DNA of 64,000 nucleotides, taken from an uncultured bacterium (GTDB lineage: Bacteria; Bacteroidota; Bacteroidia; Bacteroidales; Bacteroidaceae). The position numbers were made by a program, and so were the translations under genes. This document shows, in pieces, positions 35,365-44,937 of the stretch (positions are counted from its first letter, which is position 1; every line of letters begins with the position of its first letter). Below the pieces are notes generated by a model, which worked only from the letters and a program-made list of their open reading frames with translations, searched no databases and was not told where the DNA came from. The stretch is taken from positions 33,955 through 97,954 of the forward strand of contig CAJMQU010000010.1 of assembly GCA_905215555.1 (NCBI GenBank), in the 5' to 3' direction.

Positions 35365-35452
35365 ATATAAATTTATTAATTAGACATAGCGGAACGAATG
35401 TTATGATTCGTACCGGATAAAATATAAAAATACGGTGATGGAAGGGCTTGTT

Positions 35453-35794
35453 CTAAAGACGGTATGTGCAGAGCAAGGAGCGTTCGGGGGAGTATACGCT
35501 CTTGAGAGTGTGCGGTTGGGTACCGTCACTATATTGGTATAAATTAGTGTTCTCGGTAGAGAAAGTATAAGTTGTCGTAATCTCTGCACAGAGCTTGCGG
35601 GCACGGTTTAAAGAAAGTGTACGTGAGATAACAGCTTCATCGTTAAACTCTCCAGACGAATGCTGTTCGCTTTGTTCGATGCAAAGAAAGGGAGGCTCAT
35701 TTTCGGAAAAGGTGTTATAATCCTCGGGTTGCAGTGCAAAAAGCACAACTACCAGACATACCACTAACTTGAATATAAAATGATCTATTTCCAT
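35453..35794 (-). CDS. Small hypothetical protein with hydrophobic N-terminus
   Basis: About 113 residues, unknown. ATG at 35794 is preferred over TTG 35806 because the TTG lies inside a -7 promoter box (35804-35811). The N-terminus has a hydrophobic helix (FIFKLVVCLVVVLFALQ) and the remainder is polar with two Cys pairs (PFLCIEQ, RKLCAEITTT), suggesting an exported or anchored protein. It is alone, between the CNNM gene and the YbjQ gene on the opposite strand. No family recognised. Confidence 0.5.
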   Translation of the reverse strand: MEIDHFIFKLVVCLVVVLFALQPEDYNTFSENEPPFLCIEQSEQHSSGEFNDEAVISRTLSLNRARKLCAEITTTYTFSTENTNLYQYSDGTQPHTLKSVYSPERSLLCTYRL

Positions 35795-35803
35795 TCTTCC
35801 GGA

Positions 35804-35811
35804 CAAAGATA
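35804..35811 (-). promoter_or_regulatory. -7 box very close to a start codon
   Basis: TATCTTTG on the minus strand (CAAAGATA on plus) fits TAnnTTTG and ends only nine bases before the ATG at 35794, so the mRNA would be nearly leaderless. No good -33 box is seen. Confidence 0.5.
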
Positions 35812-35961
35812 GAGAAATAGTTATCTTAGCTCATATATGGATGTTGCCTTTTTTGTTTTTTTATTATAATGAAGAGATATAAAAAGTCCCGTTACTGCAA
35901 CTTTCTGCCCTATTCGCGCGTCTAATAGGGTGCAAATAACTTAAATAAATAGAGAAAGATT

Positions 35962-36282
35962 ATGTTAGTAACAACAACCCCAACTATCGAGGGCGGACGT
36001 ATCACCCGCTATTACGGTATCGTTTCAGGCGAGACGATTATCGGTGCCAATGTATTCCGTGACTTTTTTGCCAGCATCCGCGATGTAGTGGGCGGACGTA
36101 GCGGCTCTTACGAGGAAGTGCTGCGCGAAGCGAAAGACATCGCCCTTCGTGAAATGCAGGAGCATGCCAGGGCACTCGGAGCCAATGCCGTGATTGGCGT
36201 GGATCTGGATTATGAAACCGTGGGTGGAAGCGGCAGTATGCTGATGGTAACCGCTTGTGGTACGGCTGTGACCGTAGAATAA
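35962..36282 (+). CDS. YbjQ-family protein (UPF0145)
   Basis: A 106-residue cytoplasmic protein. Family pattern is intact: TTPTIEGGRITRYYGIVSGETIIGANVFRDFFA, GGRSGSYEEVLREAKDIALREM, then GANAVIGVDLDYE. The family is annotated as heavy-metal-binding from fold and from Escherichia coli YbjQ, but its role is not established. It is isolated between convergent and divergent genes and is followed by a terminator (36289-36320). Confidence 0.85.
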   Translation: MLVTTTPTIEGGRITRYYGIVSGETIIGANVFRDFFASIRDVVGGRSGSYEEVLREAKDIALREMQEHARALGANAVIGVDLDYETVGGSGSMLMVTACGTAVTVE

Positions 36283-36288
36283 TGAATA

Positions 36289-36320
36289 CAGGGGGGGAGA
36301 GCCGGAAAGCTCTTCCCCTG
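36289..36320. terminator. Bidirectional terminator
   Basis: CAGGGG..AGAGC (from 36289) pairs with GCTCT..CCCCTG (to 36320) around cggaaa. It lies between the convergent YbjQ and FecR genes and can serve both; the T-run is weak. Confidence 0.6.
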
Positions 36321-36324
36321 CTTG

Positions 36325-37296
36325 TTAATGCTTGGGAGAATAATCGCTGATGATTACTTTTCCCTTTTTTTGTTCCAGTTTGGCTATTCCCAGATCATTG
36401 AGCGCTTGCACTACTTCTTCCAAGGAAGTTGTTCGCGGGAAGCGGAAATGAATGCGTTGTTTCAGCAAGTCGGCCGAATGGAAGATGATACTGGTATTAT
36501 ACCATGTGCCGACGGATTTCATAATCTCCGCCAGTTCGGCATCATCGAAGCTGAACTCTCCTTTGGTCCATCCTTCCGTTGCGGTGAGTTGTGCTTCGGA
36601 TATGGTGAAACCATTATCTTCAGACAATATAGCTTGCTGTCCGGGCAAGATGTCTTTCTGCTGTGTTTGCTTCTCGTCGCTGACGCGGACGCGCCCCTGA
36701 AATAAAGTAACTGCCGCTACTTTTCCCGGATAGGCATTTACGTCGAATACCGTGCCCAATACTTGTGTCTGCATCTTGCCGGATGAGACGATGAAAGGGC
36801 GTTCGGCATCCTTTGCCACTTCGAAGCGTGCTTCTCCTGTCAGATGGACTTCACGGGTGCCCTCTGTGGGGAATTGTTTAGGATATTCCAGGCGGGAATT
36901 GGCGCTGAGTGTAACCTGTGTGCCATCGTCCAGAGTGATTTGCGTGGTAGTGGCTGGGGGAGTTGAAAGAGTAATCCTACCATTGCTCTCCGAGGTGATG
37001 ATTGCTTCGGGGACATCCAGGGCCGCAAAGATTTCAATATCTTGAATCGTGTCTTCGCCGGTGATGCGGGGCACGATAAGCACTGCCAGCACTACGATGG
37101 CAGCTGCAATGCCGGAAGTCCACATCTGTATGATGCGTCTGCGCTTTCGGGCGTCTTGCCGGGAGGCAAAAGCATTCCATGCCGCGCGGGTTTCTTCTTC
37201 CGAAGGCAAGTCTCCGAGCGCTTCTCCGAAGGCATTCAGTAATCTGAGGTCTTCAGTATCCATCTTGAAATCATTTTCTTTTTTCTCTTCCATCAT
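36325..37296 (-). CDS. FecR-family anti-sigma factor
   Basis: Inner-membrane anti-sigma protein that holds its ECF sigma factor until a TonB receptor signals; 323 residues. The N-terminal cytoplasmic part (about 1-75) binds sigma; a transmembrane helix follows at about 78-98 (WTSGIAAAIVVLAVLIV), then the periplasmic FecR domain (TTQITLDDGTQVTLSANSRLEYP, REVHLTGEARFEVAK, VLGTVFDVNAY) and a C-terminal STN-like end. AGGAGG precedes the ATG. It overlaps the sigma gene by four bases (ATGA), so the two are translationally coupled. Confidence 0.9.
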   Translation of the reverse strand: MMEEKKENDFKMDTEDLRLLNAFGEALGDLPSEEETRAAWNAFASRQDARKRRRIIQMWTSGIAAAIVVLAVLIVPRITGEDTIQDIEIFAALDVPEAIITSESNGRITLSTPPATTTQITLDDGTQVTLSANSRLEYPKQFPTEGTREVHLTGEARFEVAKDAERPFIVSSGKMQTQVLGTVFDVNAYPGKVAAVTLFQGRVRVSDEKQTQQKDILPGQQAILSEDNGFTISEAQLTATEGWTKGEFSFDDAELAEIMKSVGTWYNTSIIFHSADLLKQRIHFRFPRTTSLEEVVQALNDLGIAKLEQKKGKVIISDYSPKH

Positions 37297-37817
37297 CGGT
37301 TTCCTCCTTTCAGGGTCATTGCTTCGCGCAAGGTACGCAAAGCTTTGGATATATGTTTCTTTACGGTGTCGGGACTGATGCCAAGCTGTTCGGCTACTTC
37401 CCGATAGGTTTTATGTTCATAATAACAGAGCCGCAATACCGTGCAGGTTGGTTCCGGTAGGTTGCGGGCGATGCTTTCCGCTTGTTGCAGTAGTCGTTCA
37501 TGTTCCCGGTAGTCGGTCGCTACATCCATGCGGGTGGCTTCGCGTAGCGCTTCCAGGTTGGTGGCTTCTACTTGCAGATGCTTCAGACGGTTAAGGCAGG
37601 CGTTACGTGCGGCAGTGTAAAGCCAGGCTCCCCGGTTTTCCGGTTCCAGCTTTTCGAATTGCTTCCATGCCTGCTCCATCACACTACCCACAATATCACG
37701 GGCTTCTTCTCCGTCGCCCAATAGTTGGGTGGCGTAGCGCACCAGACGGGGATATAGCTCCGTGAACATCTGTCCGAAAACTTCTCTTTTTGTGTCTTTT
37801 TTATGAAATAAGGACAT
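37293..37817 (-). CDS. ECF RNA polymerase sigma factor (FecI-like)
   Basis: Directs polymerase to a small regulon; about 174 residues. ATG at 37817 (MSLFHKK) has GGAG upstream, whereas a TTG at 37844 lies within a -7 box. Region 2 has TELYPRLVRYATQLLGDGEEARDIVGSVMEQAW; region 4 has LCYYEHKTYREVAEQLGISPDTVKKHISKAL, a normal HTH. It is coupled to the FecR gene downstream, and the TonB receptor lies upstream of it on the same strand. Confidence 0.9.
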   Translation of the reverse strand: MSLFHKKDTKREVFGQMFTELYPRLVRYATQLLGDGEEARDIVGSVMEQAWKQFEKLEPENRGAWLYTAARNACLNRLKHLQVEATNLEALREATRMDVATDYREHERLLQQAESIARNLPEPTCTVLRLCYYEHKTYREVAEQLGISPDTVKKHISKALRTLREAMTLKGGNR

Positions 37818-37841
37818 TCTCCGAATCGTTTTGAGATTTTG

Positions 37842-37849
37842 CAAAGGTA
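37842..37849 (-). promoter_or_regulatory. -7 box of the sigma/FecR genes
   Basis: TACCTTTG on the minus strand fits TAnnTTTG. It implies that transcription starts after TTG 37844, so translation begins at ATG 37817. The -33 box is not clear. Confidence 0.5.
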
Positions 37850-37906
37850 AGAATTCTGGTTCATTAGGAGAATGTGTAGTTCTATAAATGAGCCAGAATT
37901 ATATCC

Positions 37907-40492
37907 TTAGAGACGTCTTTTTTCACTCTCACCGGCTCCTTTACCTTTATATTTATTCTTGGTGGCATTGAACAGGTAGTTGAGGCGGATGCCGAAACGC
38001 TGGTTATCGGCATACTGTTCAAATTCATTGTAAGTGCGGTCACCGTAGACGTAGAAGTGATACTTACCGGTACGGAAGATATCGTTGGCTACCAGAGAAA
38101 CGCGTAGGGAGTGATCTTTCAGGAAAGACTTTGTGAGTTGTGCGTCCACTCTCCCCTCAGTTTTTCTTACGCCGAAACTTTGCTTGGCATCCGAAGAAAG
38201 TCTGCCTTGCACGTTGAGAAACCATTCACGAGGCAATGTGAAGCTGTTGTCCAGGCTAAATTGCATGAGTGGTTCGTTATAGAGCTGCTGAATATTCAAT
38301 GAACGGGCGTTAGAGTGGAACCAGGATATACTGCCCATCAGTTGTGGCCGCCACCATTTGAACTGCGGGGAGAGCACTATGGCACCTCCATAAGCATAAG
38401 AATCCGGCACATTGGCATTGGTCCACAGCACTACACCGGGGTGTTTTACATCGTCATAAGGCTTTGCATACGTAATGTATGTCTCTTGCACGTGGACAAA
38501 ATGTATACTGGCATTAATCCATTTCCAACCGCTATCCAGTGAAAAGAGACTCTGCTTCTGCGGCTTTAGCTCCGGATTACCGTTGCTGTACTGATATTTG
38601 CTTTGGTAGCCGATACTGCTGTTTAACATCCGATAACCGGGATTATACTTGGTCATCCGGTAGGCTAGGTTTATGCTCCAATCCTTCTCTTTATAAAATA
38701 TGCCGGCTACGGGAATCAGGTCGTGGTAGACGGGACTCTTCTCTTCTTTATAAACATCGGATTCGTAGTAATCTGTCTTTTGGCATTCATAGCGCAGGCC
38801 AGCCATCAGGCTGAACTTGCCTAATTCTATGGAGTAGTCTGCAAAAGTAGAGACTACAGATTGTTTGATACGGTTGTCGGCATCGTTGGAGAAGCCGCTT
38901 TGCTTAAAGATATCATGTCGTTCGGTGAAGGTTTCTTCGGTTCCGAAAGAAAACTTGCCTTGCCAGAGAGGGGCGGTTATTATTAGTTTGGCGGCATAAA
39001 GGCGATTTTTCACTTCACTGCTGGAGGTGGCGTCCGTTTCGCCGTTGTTGTCTACTTTCTGTCCGCCTGCAGAACGACCGTTCAGGTAATCGGCATTGAA
39101 GTCGATATTCCACTTGCCGAAGGTGCCGTTATAGTAGCCGTTCATACTGTGCGTCCAGTGGGGCTGTCGGCGACTGTGCGAGTAGGAGGTGAGGCGGTCC
39201 ACTTCCTTGCCGTCTTTGGTCATTACGGTTTCGCCTTGCGATTTGAGTTCGGTGTTACCCAGCCCGCTTTGGGGCATGTAGCGTATACCGAAAGACTGAT
39301 GGTCATCCGGTTCGTAGTTGAAACCTACTTCGCCATTGAAGTTTGCATCATGTGCACGATTGACATTGTCAGAGATACTTTTCCATTCGGAGGAAGTGCT
39401 CAGTTGCAGTTGGGTATGACTGGTGGAGTATGTGTCCGACTCATTGAAGTGCCCTTTGACAAAGATGTCCAGTCCGCCGGTACGATAATTTAGGGAGGCA
39501 CCTTGTTTACCTTTTGCCGAGTGTCCCTGAGTATAGTCTGCGTAGGCATTGGCACTTAAACCTTGTCCGCGCTTGCGGATGGTACGTAGCCGGATAACGG
39601 ATGACACGCTGGAGGAATAACGTGCTCCGGGCGTGGTTACAATTTCAGCGGAGAGTATTTCGTTAGCTTGAAGTTGGTTTAGTTCGGAAGTGTCGCGTAC
39701 TTTCCGGCCGTTGATGTAGATGTCCGGTTTGCCTCGTCCGATAACGGTATAGTTACCGTCCGAGCCGGTGACAAAAGGGAGGTGCCCGATCATATCGCTT
39801 GCAGAACCCAGCATGGAAAGCGGTGTCCCTGCTACGTTGGCAACGAAAGCGCCATTCTTGCGTTCCACCAGCGGACGGGAGGCGGTTACGGTCACTTCTT
39901 TCAGCATTTGTGCATCCGGTTGCAGGTGAATGTCATTTTCCGGCTGGCAAGGAAGCGTCAAGGATTGATAACCTATGTAGGTTACTTTCAGCAAATGATT
40001 TCTTTCATTGTTGCCGGGTAGGATAAAGCTGCCGTCTTCCGCTGTGACGCATCCTGTAATAAAGGCGGAATCGGTTGCTGCCAACAAGATGACGTTGGCA
40101 TACGCTAACGGTTCATTCCGGTCTCCGTATATGGTTCCGCGTACTTGGGTAGTCTTGCCATCTTTTCCCTTCCGCTGAATCACGAAGTAATCGGTACGTT
40201 CGATACAGTTGAAAGGTTTTCCTTTCAGCACTGTACGGATAGCTTCGCCTTGTGTCTGTTTACGTATGCTTGCTGTTACGTGATAATTCTCCGTCTCTTC
40301 ATAGGCAAAAAGGATATTCTTGCCGCCCATCTTCTCTATCTGTTTCAGTGCGGCCGACAGCTTCTCGTTTTTTAGTTCCAGACTGATCAGTCTGGCTGTC
40401 TGCTGTGCTTTTGCGGTGGGAGTAAAGAGTAGAAGAACATATACTGTGTATATCATCCATGCCTTTCTGAAAGTAAAATCTGTGTGTTCCAT
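37907..40492 (-). CDS. TonB-dependent outer-membrane receptor with STN domain
   Basis: Outer-membrane importer, 861 residues. Signal peptide ends about residue 29 (TAKAQ). Residues about 35-110 are an STN domain (ARLISLELKNEKLSAALKQIEKMG...), which signals to FecR proteins; then a carboxypeptidase-regulatory domain (VRGTIYGDRNEPLAYANV), a plug (about 200-300) and an OMP beta-barrel. It is 62 bases upstream of the sigma gene's own region and on the same strand. The receptor, sigma and FecR thus look like one signalling unit, although the order (receptor first) is the reverse of the usual. The ligand is unknown. Confidence 0.85.
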   Translation of the reverse strand: MEHTDFTFRKAWMIYTVYVLLLFTPTAKAQQTARLISLELKNEKLSAALKQIEKMGGKNILFAYEETENYHVTASIRKQTQGEAIRTVLKGKPFNCIERTDYFVIQRKGKDGKTTQVRGTIYGDRNEPLAYANVILLAATDSAFITGCVTAEDGSFILPGNNERNHLLKVTYIGYQSLTLPCQPENDIHLQPDAQMLKEVTVTASRPLVERKNGAFVANVAGTPLSMLGSASDMIGHLPFVTGSDGNYTVIGRGKPDIYINGRKVRDTSELNQLQANEILSAEIVTTPGARYSSSVSSVIRLRTIRKRGQGLSANAYADYTQGHSAKGKQGASLNYRTGGLDIFVKGHFNESDTYSTSHTQLQLSTSSEWKSISDNVNRAHDANFNGEVGFNYEPDDHQSFGIRYMPQSGLGNTELKSQGETVMTKDGKEVDRLTSYSHSRRQPHWTHSMNGYYNGTFGKWNIDFNADYLNGRSAGGQKVDNNGETDATSSSEVKNRLYAAKLIITAPLWQGKFSFGTEETFTERHDIFKQSGFSNDADNRIKQSVVSTFADYSIELGKFSLMAGLRYECQKTDYYESDVYKEEKSPVYHDLIPVAGIFYKEKDWSINLAYRMTKYNPGYRMLNSSIGYQSKYQYSNGNPELKPQKQSLFSLDSGWKWINASIHFVHVQETYITYAKPYDDVKHPGVVLWTNANVPDSYAYGGAIVLSPQFKWWRPQLMGSISWFHSNARSLNIQQLYNEPLMQFSLDNSFTLPREWFLNVQGRLSSDAKQSFGVRKTEGRVDAQLTKSFLKDHSLRVSLVANDIFRTGKYHFYVYGDRTYNEFEQYADNQRFGIRLNYLFNATKNKYKGKGAGESEKRRL

Positions 40493-40562
40493 TGTTCCTT
40501 TGTTTTTATTGATTTTACTTATACTACAACATGGGTGCTCAATCGGGTACGGTTTTCGCCTG

Positions 40563-40570
40563 CAAATTTA
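40563..40570 (-). promoter_or_regulatory. -7 box of the TonB receptor gene
   Basis: TAAATTTG on the minus strand fits TAnnTTTG, 70 bases before ATG 40492. No clear -33 box was seen. Confidence 0.45.
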
Positions 40571-40665
40571 ATAGAATGAGTTGATTTTTCTTTTATTCCT
40601 TTGCTTATTTCGTTTCAAATCAATACTTTTAGACTTTCAATCAACCTTTTAATACGAATAACACC

Positions 40666-42870
40666 ATGGACAGTTTGCTTTTCTGGCTGATTCCGGCCGC
40701 TTCCGTTTTAGCTCTCTGCTTTGCTTACTATTTCCATAAGCAAATGATGAAAGAGAGTGAGGGTACTCCGCAAATGATAAAGATTGCCGCCGCTGTGCGT
40801 AAAGGCGCGATGTCTTATCTGAAACAACAGTATAAGATAGTTGGCTGGGTATTTCTGGGACTTGTGATCCTTTTCGCTATTATGGCTTATGGTTTCGATG
40901 TACAGAATCGTTGGGTACCGATTGCTTTCCTGACGGGCGGTTTCTTCTCCGGACTCTCCGGATTCCTCGGTATGAAGACGGCAACGTATGCTTCGGCACG
41001 CACAGCAAATGCTGCCCGTAGTTCACTGAATGCGGGATTGCGCATCGCTTTCCGTAGCGGTGCGGTAATGGGACTGGTTGTAGTGGGCTTGGGTTTGCTC
41101 GACATCTCTTTCTGGTACCTGTTGCTGAATGCAGTTATCCCGGAAGATGTCCTGACTCCGACTCATAAACTCTGCATCATCACTACCACCATGCTGACTT
41201 TCGGTATGGGTGCTTCCACGCAAGCGCTCTTTGCCCGTGTAGGCGGAGGTATTTATACGAAAGCTGCCGATGTAGGCGCCGACCTGGTAGGTAAAGTTGA
41301 AGCCGGTATTCCCGAAGACGATCCGCGCAACCCTGCAACGATTGCCGATAATGTAGGTGACAACGTAGGTGATGTAGCCGGTATGGGTGCCGACCTTTAC
41401 GAAAGTTATTGCGGCTCCATCCTGGCAACTGCCGCCTTGGGTGCTGCGGCATTTATTCACACAGGAGATACCGCCATGCAGTTCAAAGCTGTCATTGCTC
41501 CGATGCTGATTGCAGCTGTGGGCATTCTTCTTTCCATCATCGGTATCTTCTCTGTGCGTACCAAAGAGAACGCAACGATGAAAGACCTGCTGGGGGCTTT
41601 GGCTTTCGGTACGAATCTGAGTTCGGTGCTGATAGTTGCAGCCACTTTCTTTATTCTTTGGTTGCTGAAGCTGGATAACTGGATGTGGATATCCTGTGCC
41701 GTTATAGTCGGTCTGGTAGTCGGTATCATTATCGGCCGTTCTACGGAATATTATACTTCGCAATCCTACCGTCCCACCCAGAAACTGAGTGAAAGCGGCA
41801 AGACCGGTCCGGCAACAGTGATTATCTCCGGCATCGGTTTGGGAATGCTCTCTACTGCGATTCCGGTGATTGCCGTAGTGGTAGGTATCATTGCTTCTTA
41901 TCTGTTTGCTTCCGGATTTGATTTCTCCAATGTGGGTATGGGACTTTATGGTATTGGTATTGCCGCAGTCGGTATGCTCTCTACTTTGGGCATCACCCTT
42001 GCTACGGATGCTTACGGGCCTATTGCCGACAATGCAGGAGGAAACGCTGAAATGTCCGGTCTGGGTGAGGAAGTCCGCAAACGTACCGATGCCCTCGACT
42101 CTTTGGGGAACACGACAGCCGCCACCGGAAAAGGTTTTGCTATCGGTTCCGCTGCGCTTACCGGACTAGCTTTGCTTGCTTCCTATATCGAAGAAATCCG
42201 CATCGGGCTGACCCGCTTGGGTACGATGGAATTAACGTTGCCTCATGGCGAAAGCGTCGCCCTTCAGGATGCTACCTTCTTCGACTTCATGCATCATTAT
42301 GATGTGACGCTGATGAATCCGAAAGTACTTTCAGGCATGTTCCTGGGCAGTATGATGGCATTCTTGTTCTGCGGATTGACAATGAACGCTGTCGGTCGTG
42401 CCGCTGCCCACATGGTGGATGAGGTGCGCCGCCAGTTCCGCGAGATCAAAGGCATTCTTACGGGAGAGACAGAACCGGATTATGAACGTTGTGTGGCTAT
42501 TTCCACAAAGGGAGCGCAGCGTGAGATGGTCGTGCCTTCGCTGATTGCCATTATTGCTCCTATTCTGACGGGACTTATCTTTGGTGTTCCGGGGGTGCTT
42601 GGTTTGCTTATCGGTGGTTTGAGCAGCGGCTTTGTTCTTGCCATCTTCATGGCGAATGCAGGCGGTGCATGGGACAATGCCAAGAAATATGTGGAAGAAG
42701 GCAACTTTGGTGGTAAGGGGAGCGAAGTGCACAAGGCCACTGTGGTAGGTGATACGGTGGGAGATCCGTTTAAAGATACTTCCGGCCCGAGCTTGAACAT
42801 CCTTATCAAACTGATGAGTATGGTGGCCATCGTTATGGCCGGACTGACTGTTGCCTGGAGTCTTTTCTGA
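40666..42870 (+). CDS. hppA: Membrane-bound ion-pumping pyrophosphatase
   Basis: Pumps protons and/or sodium across the inner membrane using pyrophosphate hydrolysis; 734 residues and about 16 helices. Active-site signature is VEAGIPEDDPRNPATIADNVGDNVGDVAG, with DAYGPIADNAGG and VVGDTVGDPFKDTSGPS also intact. The word GNTTAATGKG has Ala at the cation-determining position, which in this family indicates potassium-dependent enzymes; Bacteroides relatives are described as sodium/proton pumps, from memory. Isolated gene; terminator at 42911. Confidence 0.93.
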   Translation: MDSLLFWLIPAASVLALCFAYYFHKQMMKESEGTPQMIKIAAAVRKGAMSYLKQQYKIVGWVFLGLVILFAIMAYGFDVQNRWVPIAFLTGGFFSGLSGFLGMKTATYASARTANAARSSLNAGLRIAFRSGAVMGLVVVGLGLLDISFWYLLLNAVIPEDVLTPTHKLCIITTTMLTFGMGASTQALFARVGGGIYTKAADVGADLVGKVEAGIPEDDPRNPATIADNVGDNVGDVAGMGADLYESYCGSILATAALGAAAFIHTGDTAMQFKAVIAPMLIAAVGILLSIIGIFSVRTKENATMKDLLGALAFGTNLSSVLIVAATFFILWLLKLDNWMWISCAVIVGLVVGIIIGRSTEYYTSQSYRPTQKLSESGKTGPATVIISGIGLGMLSTAIPVIAVVVGIIASYLFASGFDFSNVGMGLYGIGIAAVGMLSTLGITLATDAYGPIADNAGGNAEMSGLGEEVRKRTDALDSLGNTTAATGKGFAIGSAALTGLALLASYIEEIRIGLTRLGTMELTLPHGESVALQDATFFDFMHHYDVTLMNPKVLSGMFLGSMMAFLFCGLTMNAVGRAAAHMVDEVRRQFREIKGILTGETEPDYERCVAISTKGAQREMVVPSLIAIIAPILTGLIFGVPGVLGLLIGGLSSGFVLAIFMANAGGAWDNAKKYVEEGNFGGKGSEVHKATVVGDTVGDPFKDTSGPSLNILIKLMSMVAIVMAGLTVAWSLF

Positions 42871-42910
42871 TAAGCGCAGGCATTTGATTCGATTCAGTAT
42901 CAAATAATGA

Positions 42911-42972
42911 AACCAACTGTTCCAAAGCGTGAAATTATCCGTTTCATTGCTTGGAACGGTTGGTTTTCTTTA
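42911..42972. terminator. Bidirectional terminator between hppA and the GH63-like gene
   Basis: Arms 42911-42934 and 42942-42965 pair almost perfectly (AACCAACTGTTCC.. with ..GGAACGGTTGGTT); ttttcttt follows on the plus strand. The genes are convergent. Confidence 0.85.
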
Positions 42973-42982
42973 ATGTTACTGT

Positions 42983-44911
42983 TTACTTCCCATAGTCATC
43001 ATACATCATCAACAGGTGTGACGAACTCCAGCTAAAGTGTGGAGCTTTCAATCGTTCTCCGGTGTGCGTACCGTAATTCTCGTGAATGGGTGCTCCTTCT
43101 TTCAGTCCGCTCAGACGGTCGAATACCTGCAAGGTATATTCATCGGCAAGTTTCTGATAACCATAGTTCCTCAATCCGCGGATGGCAAAGTAAGTCTGGT
43201 CCAGCCAGATGGGGCCACGCCAGTAGCCGCGCGGATTGTACTTGGGATTATCCGCTGCAATGGTCGGGAAAGGGATGTATGTAGAGAACTTCGCGGTATC
43301 TTGCAGCATGGGCAGCATGCTGTCCACTTGCGACTGAGTGGCAATCTGTGTCCACAGTGGAGTATAAGCCTCGCAACCCGGTTCTTCGATGAAGGAGCCG
43401 TCTTTCAGACGGCGGTCGAAGAAGAAGTTGAGTTGTTTGTCGAAGAAGTAATCGGCTACTTTATCACTGTAGTCGGGACCATCGAAAGACACATTCAGCA
43501 ATCCGGCAAACTTCTTCAGCAGTTTGCACTCCAAGGCTAGATAAGCATTCAGGTCTACACTTTCCTGGTCCATGCTCCAGGCATCGTCAGCTCCGTCATT
43601 CTTCAGCATCACGGCATCGTCGAAACGGATGGCATTGTCCATGCCGCTTTCCCATGCGGCAGCTTCCAGCGTACCGTCGGTTGAACCGTATTCGCACATG
43701 CCGTTACGGTTGTGGTCACGTTTCTGATACCACCATTTGTAGTAGGAGAGCAGTTGCGGGTACATTTCAGAGACGAAAGCGGTGTCGCCTGTATGCGTGA
43801 AGATTTCATCCACTGCCCAGCATACCAATGGCGGCTTGCTGTCGCGGGCGTTGTTTTCTGACGGGTCGGTGTAGATGCAGTCGATAACCATGCCGTCCGG
43901 TTGCTGGTAGTCGAACATGGCGCGGATGTTGTTCTTTGCCAGTTCGGGGTCGAACTTGGCGGTTCCGGCACTGAAGCGCCAGCTGTCCCATGCCCAGAAA
44001 CCCACAAAGTAGCCTACTGCATGGCTCGGGACGATACCTTCATGAAGCAGTCCGCCGCGATGCGTGCGCCAGTTGGAAATAAGGGTGGTGACGGCTTTCA
44101 CGGCTATACGGTCGTATTCGGGCTTCATGTCCTTGCGCAGTATCTTGGTCAGATATCCTTCCCAACGTTCGGCATTGGCTTGCAATGCCTTTCCGGGATT
44201 GTTGAGCAGGGTGGGGAGGTTCTGTAAGCCGGCAGTCATTTCTTTTTCGGAGGTGAAAAAAGAAATGGCTACGTAGACGGGGTACTTCGGACTGTGGATA
44301 AGGGCGGAGTAGTTATTTTCCGTTTGGGCAAGTGTCACGTCGGGAGTAAATGTTATGGTCACGCTTTCTCCGCTGGGATGGCGGGCGATGACAGAGTTTT
44401 GCTCTATGATGACGGTGACGTCTTTTCCCCATTGGCTGCCGGACAGGAGCAAGTCTTCCGCTTTGTCGGACTCTATGCGCAGGAGGGCGGTTGAGGCATC
44501 GGCGAAGTGAAGTTGTTGCGTGATGCTTCCCGCGTCGGAGTGGGCGGACATATAGAGTTCGCCGGGGAAGTAGCAGGTAGAGTCGGGAAGGAAACTGTCT
44601 GAGGTGTTTCCGGCAAAATTTACTGTGACGGCAGACTGTGCCATCCATTGGCGGCGGAACATATCCAGACTGAACGGACCGCAGAAGCCGTTCACCCATT
44701 TATCTTTTTCGGGCAGAGTGAAACCCATCCACGAACCGGCGTCTGTGAACCAGCCGTAGCAACGGTGCAGGGTGTCGGGAGTGTAGGCAACATCCAGTAT
44801 GTTACTGAAAGCGTACCTTTGCTCTGTAGTTTTCTTACTACCGGAGGTGCAGGCGGTGAGGCCTGCAACCAGTAGCGTAAAGCAAATGATGTGTATAAAT
44901 TTATGTTTCAT
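42983..44911 (-). CDS. GH63-like glycoside hydrolase lipoprotein
   Basis: Exported hydrolase of about 642 residues. ATG at 44911 has AAAAGGA upstream; ATG 44950 would overlap the end of the GH2 gene, so it is rejected. Lipobox is LTAC followed by TSGSKK. Residues about 60-250 form a beta-sandwich, then an (alpha/alpha)6 barrel typical of GH63/GH15-type enzymes: YFVGFWAWDSWRFS, EYGSTDGTLEAAAWESGMDNA, RGYWRGPIWLDQTYFAIRGL, SWSSSHLLMMYDDYG. The family acts on alpha-glucosides/mannosides. It is last in the lysO-GH2 transcript, 26 bases after the GH2 gene, implying joint action on one glycan. Confidence 0.8.
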   Translation of the reverse strand: MKHKFIHIICFTLLVAGLTACTSGSKKTTEQRYAFSNILDVAYTPDTLHRCYGWFTDAGSWMGFTLPEKDKWVNGFCGPFSLDMFRRQWMAQSAVTVNFAGNTSDSFLPDSTCYFPGELYMSAHSDAGSITQQLHFADASTALLRIESDKAEDLLLSGSQWGKDVTVIIEQNSVIARHPSGESVTITFTPDVTLAQTENNYSALIHSPKYPVYVAISFFTSEKEMTAGLQNLPTLLNNPGKALQANAERWEGYLTKILRKDMKPEYDRIAVKAVTTLISNWRTHRGGLLHEGIVPSHAVGYFVGFWAWDSWRFSAGTAKFDPELAKNNIRAMFDYQQPDGMVIDCIYTDPSENNARDSKPPLVCWAVDEIFTHTGDTAFVSEMYPQLLSYYKWWYQKRDHNRNGMCEYGSTDGTLEAAAWESGMDNAIRFDDAVMLKNDGADDAWSMDQESVDLNAYLALECKLLKKFAGLLNVSFDGPDYSDKVADYFFDKQLNFFFDRRLKDGSFIEEPGCEAYTPLWTQIATQSQVDSMLPMLQDTAKFSTYIPFPTIAADNPKYNPRGYWRGPIWLDQTYFAIRGLRNYGYQKLADEYTLQVFDRLSGLKEGAPIHENYGTHTGERLKAPHFSWSSSHLLMMYDDYGK

Positions 44912-44937
44912 ATTCCTTTTTATTACGAATTTATCAC

